This document shows positions 16,798 to 25,618 of a stretch of DNA of 64,000 nt, piece by piece; the first letter of the stretch is position 1, and every line of letters starts with the position of its first letter. The position numbers were made by a program, and so were the translations under genes. The notes under the pieces were generated by a model. It saw nothing but the letters and a program-made list of their open reading frames with translations. It was not told the DNA's origin and did no database searches. Source of the stretch: Candidatus Eisenbacteria bacterium (GTDB taxonomy: Bacteria; Eisenbacteria; RBG-16-71-46; CAIMUX01; JAHJDP01); assembly GCA_018831195.1 (NCBI GenBank), contig JAHJDP010000085.1, positions 23,410-87,409 of the forward strand, written 5' to 3'.

Positions 16798-19422
16798 TTA
16801 ATCTTCCAGAGCCGAAAGGGCGCGATCCAATTTCGAGCGTGTCTCGCGCAGGCTCTCCAGTCGCTCCCTTGCCGCTTCGACGACGTCAGGGCGCGCCTTG
16901 CCGAGGAAATCTTGATTCGCCAGTTTCTTCACACTGCTTTCCAGCGCCTTGGCAACGCGATCAAGCTCCTTCTGAAGCCTCTTCCGCTCGATCTCCAGAT
17001 CGATGACACCTTCGAGGTGAACGAAAACCTCCATGCCCCGAACGACGGCGGATGCTGAATGGGAAGGCTTTATCGCGTTGGCATCAAGATGGAGTTCATC
17101 GATCCGGGCAAGCCCTTTCAATATCGGTTCCTGCTCGCGGAGAGTCTTCATCCAATCGGAATCGACGCGGATTGTAACATTCGCGACACGCGCGGGCGGG
17201 ACGTTCATTTCGCTCCGAAGGGTCCGGATGGCGACGACGACATCCCGCAGACCGGCCATTTCCTGAATGGCTGCTTCATCAATATCCGATCGGTTGACTT
17301 CGGGCCAGGGCGAGACTATCAGAAGATCCCGATCCCCCGGCAGATAGGACCAGAGTTCCTCCGTCACAAAAGGCATCAGAGGATGGAGAACCTGAAGACT
17401 CGTCGAAATCCCCTGAATCGCCGTCGCAATCGCGGCTTCCGGTTCGATCTTGTCCCGAAGCCTGATTTTTAAGATCTCGAGATACCAATCGCAGTACTCG
17501 TGCCAAACAAATTCATAGATGGTCCGGGAAAGATCGTTAAAGCGGTAAGCCTCCAGAGCCTCCCGGCTTTCAGCGATACACCGCGACAGACTGGACCGCA
17601 GCCAGCGATCGGTAAGATGACGAGACGGTGTTTCAGGAAGTTCCGTACACGCCGGATCCAGGTTTTGGAGTACGAGGCGGGTCGCGTTCCAGACCTTATT
17701 GGCAAAATTGCGGCCGACCTCGACCTTCTTTTCCCCAAAGAGAATATCATTACCTTGAGGCGTCAGCATGAGCATCGTGAACCGCAGGGCGTCGGCGCCG
17801 AGGCGGTCGATGAGATCGATTGGATCGGGGGAATTTCCGAGGCTCTTTGACATTTTCCGGCCTTCTTCATCCCGAACCAAACCGGTGAGATAGACGTCCT
17901 TAAAGGGGCACCGGCCCTCCACCTCCGCCGAAGCCATAACCATCCGCGCGACCCAGAAAAAGATAATGTCGGGACCTGTCACCAGAACCGAGGATGGGAA
18001 GAAACGTTCGAGGTCCTCCGTTCGCTCGGGCCATCCCAGCGTTGAGAACGGCCACAGCCAAGAACTGAACCAGGTATCCAGAACATCCTCATCCTGCCGC
18101 CACTTATGGGATCCGCAATCGGCGCACGGCTGATTCTCTCCGCCGGATAGAATGCTGTGCCCGTTTTCACAATACCAGATCGGTATACGATGCCCCCACC
18201 AGAGCTGCCGGCTGATACACCAATCCCGGATATTCTCCAGCCAGTGCATATAAACCTTGCCCCAGCGCTCCGGAACAAAACGCAGACTGCCGGATGTATA
18301 AGCGTCCAGCGCCATCTCGGCGAGGGGTTTCATTTTGACGAACCACTGTTCGGAAAGCAGGGGTTCAATCACCGTGCCGCACCGGTAGCAATTCCCCACA
18401 GAGTGAGGCAGGGGCTCGACCTTCTCGAGCAGGCCGTCGTTCTTAAGGCGTTTAACAATCCCGCGCCGGCACTCTTCCCGGCTTTGTCCGGCAAAAGGCC
18501 CGGCCAATTCCGTCATGAGGCCGTCGGTTCCTATGGGTGACAGCTTCTCCAGATTGTGGCGCTCTCCAATTTGGTAGTCGACGGGATCACACCCCGGTGT
18601 GACTTTCAGGGCGCCCGTTCCAAATTCACGGTCGACGATCGTATCGGCGATAAGCGGGATTTCGCGCCCCAGAATAGGAAGGAGCAGCGTCGCACCGATA
18701 AGATCCTTATAACGATCATCCTGAGGATGCACGGCGATCGCCGTATCGCCGAGGATTGTCTCCGGGCGCGTCGTGGCCACGGTGACAGAGCGGTTTGTTC
18801 CCTTGAAGGGATACCGGACATAATAGAGCTTTCCGGCTTCTTCCTGATACTCAACCTCCTCATCAGAGACGGCGGTTCGGCATCCACTGCACCAATTGAT
18901 CAAATACTGCCCGCGATAAACAAGTTTTTTATTGTATAATCTTCGGAATATTTCCTCGACCGCTTTGGATAATCCATCGTCTAATGTAAAACGTTCACGC
19001 GACCAATCGCAGGAAGCGCCCAAACGACGGAGCTGCTGAGTGATCCGGCCGCCGTGCGCTTCCTTCCACTTCCAGGCTTCCTTGAGAAACTCCTCCCGCC
19101 CGATTTTCTTGATATCGATTCCCTGCTTGTCCAGATGCCTTTTAACGACGCTCTGCGTCGCGATACCAGCGTGATCGGTCCCGGGAAGCCATAGCGTCGG
19201 CGCTCCCTCCATCCTTTTCCATCGAATCAAAACATCCTGAATCGTGTTGTTGAGCACATGACCGACGGTGAGGGCTCCCGTTACATTGGGAGGCGGCATC
19301 ATGATGACATACGGCTTGGCATTATCGTTCCCAGCCGGGCGGAACGCCCCTTGCTCTTCCCAAAGCTTGTACCACTTTTCTTCAAAGGCCTGAGGATCAT
19401 AAACTTTTGGGATATCTTTCAT
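16798..19422 (-). CDS. valS: Valyl-tRNA synthetase
   Basis: The 874-residue class I synthetase has PPPNVTGALTVGHVLNNT at the active site near residue 45 and KMSKS (EEGRKMSKSLGNSPD) near residue 535. The CP1 editing domain shows TTRPETILGDTA and GCDPVDYQIG. A C-terminal coiled-coil arm (IERKRLQKELDRVAKALE) is present. The HIGH-type signature reads TVGH, with Thr in place of the first His. AGAGG lies 5 nt before the ATG. It follows the Gfo/Idh gene by 68 nt and no T-box leader is visible. Confidence 0.97.
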   Translation of the reverse strand: MKDIPKVYDPQAFEEKWYKLWEEQGAFRPAGNDNAKPYVIMMPPPNVTGALTVGHVLNNTIQDVLIRWKRMEGAPTLWLPGTDHAGIATQSVVKRHLDKQGIDIKKIGREEFLKEAWKWKEAHGGRITQQLRRLGASCDWSRERFTLDDGLSKAVEEIFRRLYNKKLVYRGQYLINWCSGCRTAVSDEEVEYQEEAGKLYYVRYPFKGTNRSVTVATTRPETILGDTAIAVHPQDDRYKDLIGATLLLPILGREIPLIADTIVDREFGTGALKVTPGCDPVDYQIGERHNLEKLSPIGTDGLMTELAGPFAGQSREECRRGIVKRLKNDGLLEKVEPLPHSVGNCYRCGTVIEPLLSEQWFVKMKPLAEMALDAYTSGSLRFVPERWGKVYMHWLENIRDWCISRQLWWGHRIPIWYCENGHSILSGGENQPCADCGSHKWRQDEDVLDTWFSSWLWPFSTLGWPERTEDLERFFPSSVLVTGPDIIFFWVARMVMASAEVEGRCPFKDVYLTGLVRDEEGRKMSKSLGNSPDPIDLIDRLGADALRFTMLMLTPQGNDILFGEKKVEVGRNFANKVWNATRLVLQNLDPACTELPETPSRHLTDRWLRSSLSRCIAESREALEAYRFNDLSRTIYEFVWHEYCDWYLEILKIRLRDKIEPEAAIATAIQGISTSLQVLHPLMPFVTEELWSYLPGDRDLLIVSPWPEVNRSDIDEAAIQEMAGLRDVVVAIRTLRSEMNVPPARVANVTIRVDSDWMKTLREQEPILKGLARIDELHLDANAIKPSHSASAVVRGMEVFVHLEGVIDLEIERKRLQKELDRVAKALESSVKKLANQDFLGKARPDVVEAARERLESLRETRSKLDRALSALED

Positions 19423-19490
19423 CTGAACCTCTTTTAACCCCTTGAAACCAGGGGATCAAGATGTGGCGCTTATGAGACGAGTTGGCGGGC

Positions 19491-20552
19491 CTAGACGCGG
19501 ATTTTCAATAATTTCAAAACTTCGACATGTCCGCTGTTGGATAGCGATCGCTCGGCCGCCTCCAAAATTTGAACCACCCGGAGACCGCTTTCTCCATCGG
19601 TCTGAGGGGTCCGGCCGGTTATGATCGAGGTGAGGAACTCGTTCATCTCGGCCTGCAAGGGCTCGAATGTCTCCAATTTCGGGCTGACGATATCTCCCGT
19701 CCGATAACTGAGTTGATACTCACCAAAGGTATCGGGATCCCTGTAATCGACCCCCTTGTCGAAGAGCTTCACCTGCTCGATATTCTCCGTATCATCATAG
19801 ACGAGCATCTTGGCGCTGCCGACGATTGTCGTCCGGCGAAGCTTCGAAGGAGCAAGCCAGCTGACCTGAACATGGGCAATCGCGCCGCTGTCGAACTTCA
19901 AATGAATAAATGCGACATCTGGAATGCCTTTTTGTACAAAATCTTTGCCGGTCGCCAGGACCTCTGTTGGAACTTCATCCAGCCAGTAGAGCAGCATCGA
20001 AAGATCGTGAGGCGCCAAATCCCAAACCACACTGACATCCTTCTGGTGCAAACCGAGATTCACCCTTGTGCTGCTGATGTAGTAGACATCTCCCAAGCCA
20101 CCCCCGTCCAAGATTTCTTTAATCTTGATGACCGGAGGGCTGTACCGGAAGGTGTGTCCCACCATGATCGTCAATTTTTTGGCTCTGGCGAGTTCCACGA
20201 GTTCAACCGCTTGTTGGGAACTGGCGGTGAAGGGTTTTTCCAAAAAGACATGCTTGCCGGCCTGAAGGGCATGCAGGGCGAGGGGATAATGTGTGATAAG
20301 GGGTGTCGCAATGCAAACACCATCTATATCATCATCGGTCAGAATATCCTCAAAATGCGTTGTGGCCTTGATTGAGGGATATCGCAGTAAAAGCCGGGAC
20401 AACTTTGATTCGTCAAGGTCGCATATGGTCAGGCTGCGTGTGAGTCGGTTCTCCAGAAGATTCCGGACAAGATTCGGTCCCCAATAACCACAACCCACCA
20501 CCGCAACATGCAATGATGCCTCGGCATCACGCAAACGGTCTTCCAACCCCAT
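19491..20552 (-). CDS. Gfo/Idh/MocA-family NAD(P)-dependent sugar oxidoreductase
   Basis: The 353-residue enzyme has an N-terminal Rossmann fold (VAVVGCGYWGPNLVRNL, residues 16-32) and the family motif EKPFT near residue 105. A C-terminal alpha/beta substrate domain includes DLAPHDLSMLLYW. Related enzymes such as WlbA/WbpB oxidise UDP-sugars at C3 for surface-polysaccharide sugars. Its ATG overlaps the stop codon of the sugar transferase gene (TAATG), which supports a polysaccharide role through translational coupling. The exact substrate cannot be told from sequence. Confidence 0.9.
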   Translation of the reverse strand: MGLEDRLRDAEASLHVAVVGCGYWGPNLVRNLLENRLTRSLTICDLDESKLSRLLLRYPSIKATTHFEDILTDDDIDGVCIATPLITHYPLALHALQAGKHVFLEKPFTASSQQAVELVELARAKKLTIMVGHTFRYSPPVIKIKEILDGGGLGDVYYISSTRVNLGLHQKDVSVVWDLAPHDLSMLLYWLDEVPTEVLATGKDFVQKGIPDVAFIHLKFDSGAIAHVQVSWLAPSKLRRTTIVGSAKMLVYDDTENIEQVKLFDKGVDYRDPDTFGEYQLSYRTGDIVSPKLETFEPLQAEMNEFLTSIITGRTPQTDGESGLRVVQILEAAERSLSNSGHVEVLKLLKIRV

Positions 20553-22108
20553 TAGAGTCCTCCCTTGCCCCAGAGAACCACAGGGATAGTCCGGAGGAGA
20601 AGTTTAATATCCAGCAGGAACGACCAGTTTGCGATGTAGAATAGATCCAAGAGGACCATATCCTCAAAGGTCACCATGTTCCGGCCGGTTACCTGCCAGA
20701 GTCCCGTCATTCCCGGTATCACGTCCAACCGCCGCTTCTGCCAATCTTTATACAACTGATACTCGAATGGCAGGCACGGACGCGGCCCGACCAGACTCAT
20801 CTCCCCCCGGATAACATTGATGAGCTGTGGCAGCTCATCCAGACTCGTCCGGCGCAAAAAACGGCCGATGGCTGTGATTCGGTTCCCATCAACGAATTTA
20901 TAAACCTGCTGGCCGTTCTCATCGCAACCGGCGGCCCGCCCCTTTGTCATGAACTCAGTGACATAGCTCCGGTGGGATTCGCCATTTTCCTCTGGAATCA
21001 TACTTCGAAACTTATAAAAGGTAAATGGCCGGCCCCCTTTGCCTAAACGGACCTGCGTATGAAGAATGGGTCCTCTTGACGTCAGTTTGATCGCCAAGGC
21101 GATCACGATGAGCAACGGCAGGATAAGGATCGTGCCCGTGAGGGCTGCCACTAAATTCAATACCCTTTTAGAGATCGCGCGATGTCCCCGTAGCGGAGTC
21201 GCTCCCACCTCAACAACCGGGATGCCATCAAGACGCTCAAAAGGGCCGGATTCGACAAGGCGCGTGAAAAGATTGGAGACAACCCGCACCCGGATTCCCC
21301 TGCGGATGAGGATGTCGGTGAGGCGGATGACATCCTCGCCGGATCCCTGTGGCTGGGCCACGAGAACCTGGTGGGCCCCCTGGTCCCGCGCCAAATCGGC
21401 GATCTCATCCGGGGAATCGATGTGCCAGGCCGGATATCCCTTGGGAATATCCCGGGTCGGCGCGGAATCTGCGAATCCCAAAATGCGCACCTTATCACCG
21501 GCGTCATCAACGAGACACCGGGCCGCCCGGACGGCGGCACGACCGGCGCCAATGATAAGGATCCTCTCCACTGGACCCCGTTCATCCCCGGCCCATTTCA
21601 GGATCACGAGACTCAGGCGGGATCTGAAGACGAGGAAGGTTAGGCCGACGAAGAGTGCTGGAACGAAGACAGCCTTGAGGAGAACCCCATTTGTTGAAAA
21701 GTTGGAAGCGAGAATCAGGGTTGTGATCAATCCGCCGACAGCCTGCCCCATGGCCGCTTCAGCCCTTCTGCGGGGCCGCCGCAAGTTTGGCAGACGATAC
21801 GCCTGTAACAGAGCCCCTGACAGGAGCATGCCGGCTCCAAAGAGGAGGAAAAAGCGGCTCCCACCGGCGAGAATCCCAATCTCACTACCAAAGAGAAAAC
21901 CGGCGATCGTACCGGAAAGGGTCAGCAACGCCAAGTCGCCGGCGATGAGAAGGAGAGTGGTCGACCAAGAGTAAGAAGGAATCGGACGGGGTTTTGGAAC
22001 GGGCTGCCCATGCAGGGGCTTAACTTGAGCAGGGATTCTTTTCTGCGCTTCTTTATACGCTGTATCCAAAGCCAAAGTAACGCCTCCTAGGCGACCTCCC
22101 GCCTCCAT
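20552..22108 (-). CDS. Exopolysaccharide polyprenyl-phosphate sugar-1-phosphate transferase (WbaP/CpsE-like)
   Basis: The 518-residue membrane enzyme starts with four predicted membrane helices (about residues 50-180), then a Rossmann-like CoA-binding domain ([19 protein letters not shown]). A further helix (about 325-345) leads into the bacterial sugar transferase domain, with [38 protein letters not shown] and [13 protein letters not shown]. It would load the first sugar phosphate onto undecaprenyl phosphate at the inner membrane. The ATG at 22108 is only 1-2 nt from its GGGAG. A TTG at 22075 lies 7 nt after AGGAGG and is a credible alternative start. It is coupled to the downstream oxidoreductase. 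Confidence 0.92.
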   Translation of the reverse strand: MEAGGRLGGVTLALDTAYKEAQKRIPAQVKPLHGQPVPKPRPIPSYSWSTTLLLIAGDLALLTLSGTIAGFLFGSEIGILAGGSRFFLLFGAGMLLSGALLQAYRLPNLRRPRRRAEAAMGQAVGGLITTLILASNFSTNGVLLKAVFVPALFVGLTFLVFRSRLSLVILKWAGDERGPVERILIIGAGRAAVRAARCLVDDAGDKVRILGFADSAPTRDIPKGYPAWHIDSPDEIADLARDQGAHQVLVAQPQGSGEDVIRLTDILIRRGIRVRVVSNLFTRLVESGPFERLDGIPVVEVGATPLRGHRAISKRVLNLVAALTGTILILPLLIVIALAIKLTSRGPILHTQVRLGKGGRPFTFYKFRSMIPEENGESHRSYVTEFMTKGRAAGCDENGQQVYKFVDGNRITAIGRFLRRTSLDELPQLINVIRGEMSLVGPRPCLPFEYQLYKDWQKRRLDVIPGMTGLWQVTGRNMVTFEDMVLLDLFYIANWSFLLDIKLLLRTIPVVLWGKGGL

Positions 22109-22220
22109 GCTCCCTTGACAAAGGTGATGTGCCGGAACCTCATCATCCCTATAGCAACCAATGGTCCGCTAAGGGGCATACAGCTCGTGAAGTTAGTGAT
22201 TCGTGAGGTATTAAGCAAGA

Positions 22221-22237
22221 GGAATTTCCTAAATTCC
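22221..22237. other. Perfect palindrome in the leader of the exopolysaccharide genes
   Basis: GGAATTT-CCT-AAATTCC is a 7-bp dyad with a 3-nt centre. It lies in the AT-rich 243-bp region between wzi and the sugar transferase start, about 115 bp upstream of that start. It could be an operator. Only the symmetry is observed; no binding protein is known. The rest of this intergenic stretch shows no credible gene. Confidence 0.35.
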
Positions 22238-22287
22238 TTAAGGCTAAGACAGTTACCCGACGAGCTTTCCCCAAATTTTTTAAATCG

Positions 22288-22325
22288 AGAGGCCCCATTC
22301 GGATCTGCGAATGGAATAAGCCTCT
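22288..22325 (-). terminator. Two-tier stem-loop downstream of wzi, possible terminator
   Basis: On the minus strand an outer 6-bp stem (AGAGGC/GCCTCT) encloses an inner 7-bp stem (CCATTCG/CGAATGG). It starts 27 nt after the wzi stop codon. The following bases, CGATTTAAAAAATTT, are A/T-rich but not a pure U-run, so termination would be inefficient. It may separate wzi from the sugar transferase unit. Confidence 0.45.
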
Positions 22326-22351
22326 GCCGGATTTGTACGATATGGTACACC

Positions 22352-23767
22352 TTAGTTGGTTCCATTTCCCATTTGGACAGTACCCCCCACGATCAGGGAA
22401 AGTCGCAAAGCCGGCTCCGGATACCTCGGCTGTAATGTCGCTGTTGAACCGGTTTTAAGCGTTGCCATCTCACCTTCTGCTTGAAGGCGGAGACCAGGAA
22501 TGGGAGAGATCCACCATCTAAGGTTGAGACGGAAGACCTCCCAAGACGGTTTATCTTCTACCCCGCCACGCTCCCAAGTTCCCTCAATAGAAAAGCCCTG
22601 CATCGCGAGCCATGGGCGGCCAAAACGAACGCGAACCCACCGTCCGTCTCCACCGGGGGGGTGACTCATCACCCATCCTTTATAGCGATATCCACTCTCA
22701 TAGACGACATGCTCGTACCATCGATTGGCATCATCGACCGTTTCTGCATAGGTACCGGAGATATCCCATCCTCGGATACGTGTTCTTATTCCAATGAGCC
22801 GGCCGGTCGCGGTCGGGAAACCGCGGCGAAGGGCATCCTCTCCCCCGTACTCATAGGAAATCTCGAGGTCCTGAAGGCCCCATTGATGGGCATAGATCCG
22901 GGCAAAGTGGGGCAGAGGCCAGCGCCACCGGAGGGCATACGATAACTTCTGATCGCTATCGGCCGGTCCTCTCTCGCCCTCCGGCAGATTTTCCCCCCTC
23001 GCCAAAAAGAGATTGAGCAGATCGCCGGGTGTCAGCCTCTCCGTTCGACCGGCCCCACCGAAGAGAACGGTCCGCTTCAATTCCAGGCTGAATTGCGGCG
23101 CCGGATTCCAGGAGCCCCTCATACCCCAGAGCAAGGGGAAGGGAATGACCCGGTGCTCATCATCGAGATAGGCAAGCAGGAGCTGCCAGCGAAGACCGCC
23201 CAGATTCAGAGGCAAACCCCAGTCCCGGCGGCTTCCCAGGGAGAGGGCATCGAAGGGTGCGGCATTGTTTGAAAGCAGAAGGGAGGTCTCAGGAGTCGAT
23301 GACCAGAAAAACCGCTGGCGCCCAAGAGACCAAGCGAGAGGACCCGTGGCGCCCCATAGACCGCCTTCGAGGACGCGCACACGGTCGGGGTCCGTTCCGT
23401 GCGCGCTGGCGCGGATGCGAAGCCGGGTCACAAAGTGGGAGCCGACCGGAATCCGGTAGCCGGTTTCCAGCACGCAGCCACCGCCTTCGCCGACCACCCA
23501 TCCGTCATAAAGATCACGCCGCAGCCGGCTTCCTTCACGGGGTTTTGTATAATCGAATTCAAGAAAGCCCGGTTCAAGACCCCTCTCTCCGCCGGGAACA
23601 GCGGCAAGGCGCGCCAAATGATAAGACCAGGTCCACACCGGTTCGATGTCGGCCAGTTCGAATTCGTCGGCGGCGGAGGGACCGCAGAAAACGGAAAGAA
23701 TAAACAGCATTCCAAAGATCTTTATAATGATCTCTTGAGTTATCTCTTTGATGTATTTTGCGGGCAT
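22352..23767 (-). CDS. Wzi-like capsule/exopolysaccharide outer-membrane protein
   Basis: The 471-residue protein has a signal peptide (to about residue 34, CGPSAADEF). A long beta-barrel pattern follows with frequent Arg/Trp/Tyr. The Wzi-type segment reads SLGRQRFFWSSTPETSLLLSNN followed by APFDALSLGS. Wzi-family barrels bind or help assemble surface polysaccharide at the outer membrane. The adjacent polyprenyl sugar transferase and Gfo/Idh genes support this. ATG 23767 is preferred to the GTG at 23770; neither has a clear ribosome site. Family assignment rests on motif memory and context. Confidence 0.72.
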   Translation of the reverse strand: MPAKYIKEITQEIIIKIFGMLFILSVFCGPSAADEFELADIEPVWTWSYHLARLAAVPGGERGLEPGFLEFDYTKPREGSRLRRDLYDGWVVGEGGGCVLETGYRIPVGSHFVTRLRIRASAHGTDPDRVRVLEGGLWGATGPLAWSLGRQRFFWSSTPETSLLLSNNAAPFDALSLGSRRDWGLPLNLGGLRWQLLLAYLDDEHRVIPFPLLWGMRGSWNPAPQFSLELKRTVLFGGAGRTERLTPGDLLNLFLARGENLPEGERGPADSDQKLSYALRWRWPLPHFARIYAHQWGLQDLEISYEYGGEDALRRGFPTATGRLIGIRTRIRGWDISGTYAETVDDANRWYEHVVYESGYRYKGWVMSHPPGGDGRWVRVRFGRPWLAMQGFSIEGTWERGGVEDKPSWEVFRLNLRWWISPIPGLRLQAEGEMATLKTGSTATLQPRYPEPALRLSLIVGGTVQMGNGTN

Positions 23768-23813
23768 CACGGCGTTATTTTAAAGAAGTGAAAGGATCGG
23801 AGCAAGCAAATGA

Positions 23814-23832
23814 GGCCGGCCGATAACCGGCC
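23814..23832 (-). terminator. GC-rich hairpin after the hybrid kinase, possible terminator
   Basis: GGCCGG and CCGGCC form a 6-bp stem with a 7-nt loop, starting about 6 nt after the stop codon of the hybrid kinase on the minus strand. The downstream sequence TCATTTGCTT has no U-run, so it is at best a weak or factor-dependent end to the flagellar supercluster. Confidence 0.35.
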
Positions 23833-23838
23833 AGGCCA

Positions 23839-25587
23839 TCAAGCGGCGGATGAGGCGGCTTCTTCTCCTGGATCAGACGCATCCCTTTCATCCGTCGGCT
23901 CCGGCTTCTGGGAAGCCTGGATGGCGGCCCCGGGAAGAGGCAGCCAGAAGCTGAATTTACTTCCTTTGCCCGGCTCGCTCTCGACCCATATCCGTCCGCC
24001 ATGTTCTTCCACAATGCCTTTTGAGATAATGAGGCCAAGACCGGTTCCACCTGCCTTGCGGGTGGAGGATGAATCGAGCTGCCCGAACTTTCGGAAGAGC
24101 TTGGTTTGATTTTCCTCACTGATTCCCACGCCTTGATCAATGATTGAGATAACGGCGCCGTTTTCGGCCATTTCCGCTCTTATGGTGATCACACCGCCGT
24201 CATCAGAAAATTTCACCGCATTTGATACAAGATTGTTCACTACCTGCACGACCCGCATTTCATCAATGTTCAGTTTGGGGATTGAATCAGCGATTTGGAT
24301 TTCCATTTTCAAACCGCGGTTCAAAACCATGGTCTCCAAGCTGTCGGTTGCATTGCGGAGCACCATCCCCAGATCAGCCAACAAAAAGTTATTTGAAAGG
24401 CGGCTGGATTCAAGCTTGCTGAAGTCGAGGATGTCGTTAATCAGACTCTCCAGACGTTCCACATTTGTTTGACTGATCTGAAGAAGTTCGGATTGCTGGG
24501 GCGGTATATCAAAGTAGCGTTCATCACCGAGGATCTCCAGCGAACCCTTGATGGAGGTCAAAGGTGTCCTCAATTCGTGGGAGACCACAGCGACAAAATC
24601 CGACTTGAGACGATCCAATTCCATGATCTTCTCGTAGATTCGGGCGTTGTGGATGGCGATGGCGGCCTGGCTGGCGAAGAGCGTCAATACCTCTTCGTCA
24701 CTTGGGAGAAAAGGATCTTGACTCTTGTCCAGCACGACAATGAGACCCTGAACCGAACCATCCTGAATCAATGGTACGATGAGGGCTGAAGTGGCGCCGA
24801 GAACATGCAGGGGCTCCCCTTCCATCGCCAGTGATAGATCATTCTCAATCACGGGCTGGCCCTGTGAAATGGCCAATCCGGTCAATCCCCTGCGCCACTC
24901 GAGTTGCTCCAGCGACTCGTGATCCGGAATCACCGGACCACGAGCCCACTGGCACTGATACGCCTTCCCCCGTTCTTCCGCGAGGAGGAGAAGACCGGAG
25001 GAAGAACGTGTCAGTTGAATCGATTTTTCGACGATCTTTTCCAGGGTTCGGTCAAGATCCAGACTTGAGGTGATCTCCTTTCCGATTTCATACAGAGTTT
25101 TGATCTGCTCAGTGGCCAGTGCGACTTTGTCACGAAGATTTTCCTCATGACGCTGCAGCTCCATATTCGCTCGTTTCAGATTTTCCAGAAGCCTCCGGTT
25201 CTCCTCGGCGAGCCGCCTGCGTTCCAGAGCCCGATCAATCACTTTCTCGAGATCAAAGAGATCAAAGGGTTTTGTAATATAATCGAAGGCTCCCTTTCGC
25301 AAAGCCTCCACGGCATTGAAGACACTGGCGTTTCCGGTGATGAGAATGACCGGGACATCAGGATCCATCTCCTTGGCCACCCTCAATACTTCAAGCCCAT
25401 CGACACCGGGAAGGTTGATGTCTGTCAGAACAACATCAAAGCTTTGTTCACCAAGTTGAACAATAGCCTCCTCACCCGTTGAAGAAAGAACCAGCTCATG
25501 CGAAGTCATCTGGAAGAAATCCTTGAGAACATCCAGAAGTTCGACCTCGTCATCGACAACCAAGACTCTTGTCGCTTCCTTTTCCAT
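23839..25587 (-). CDS. Cytoplasmic hybrid: receiver-GAF-histidine kinase
   Basis: From ATG 25587 the 582-residue protein has an N-terminal receiver domain (VVDDEVELL, phospho-acceptor Asp56 in VLTDINLPG, Lys106 in TKPF). A coiled coil (115-175) and a GAF domain (about 175-318) follow. The HisKA domain has His337 in VVSHELRTPLTSIKG, and the HATPase contains NNLVSNAVKFSDDGG, DQGVGI and GTGLGL. No membrane segment is present. Receiver-first hybrids receive phosphate from another kinase or feed back on their own. It ends the flagellar supercluster, 31 nt after the GGDEF gene. An upstream ATG (25692) would overlap that gene by 74 bp and is less likely. Confidence 0.9.
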   Translation of the reverse strand: MEKEATRVLVVDDEVELLDVLKDFFQMTSHELVLSSTGEEAIVQLGEQSFDVVLTDINLPGVDGLEVLRVAKEMDPDVPVILITGNASVFNAVEALRKGAFDYITKPFDLFDLEKVIDRALERRRLAEENRRLLENLKRANMELQRHEENLRDKVALATEQIKTLYEIGKEITSSLDLDRTLEKIVEKSIQLTRSSSGLLLLAEERGKAYQCQWARGPVIPDHESLEQLEWRRGLTGLAISQGQPVIENDLSLAMEGEPLHVLGATSALIVPLIQDGSVQGLIVVLDKSQDPFLPSDEEVLTLFASQAAIAIHNARIYEKIMELDRLKSDFVAVVSHELRTPLTSIKGSLEILGDERYFDIPPQQSELLQISQTNVERLESLINDILDFSKLESSRLSNNFLLADLGMVLRNATDSLETMVLNRGLKMEIQIADSIPKLNIDEMRVVQVVNNLVSNAVKFSDDGGVITIRAEMAENGAVISIIDQGVGISEENQTKLFRKFGQLDSSSTRKAGGTGLGLIISKGIVEEHGGRIWVESEPGKGSKFSFWLPLPGAAIQASQKPEPTDERDASDPGEEAASSAA

Positions 25588-25618
25588 GTCTCTTTGCCCT
25601 ATTCTTTTTGCTGTTCGC

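Noticed and set aside
19438..19454. CCCCT/AGGGG hairpin before valS as a T-box or attenuator
   Set aside because: It is only a 5-bp stem with no T-box sequence and no U-run; chance symmetry is likely.
22087..22365. 92-codon open frame on the minus strand between wzi and the sugar transferase
   Set aside because: It overlaps the transferase start and the wzi end, has no ribosome site and no recognisable composition. The region looks like a leader.
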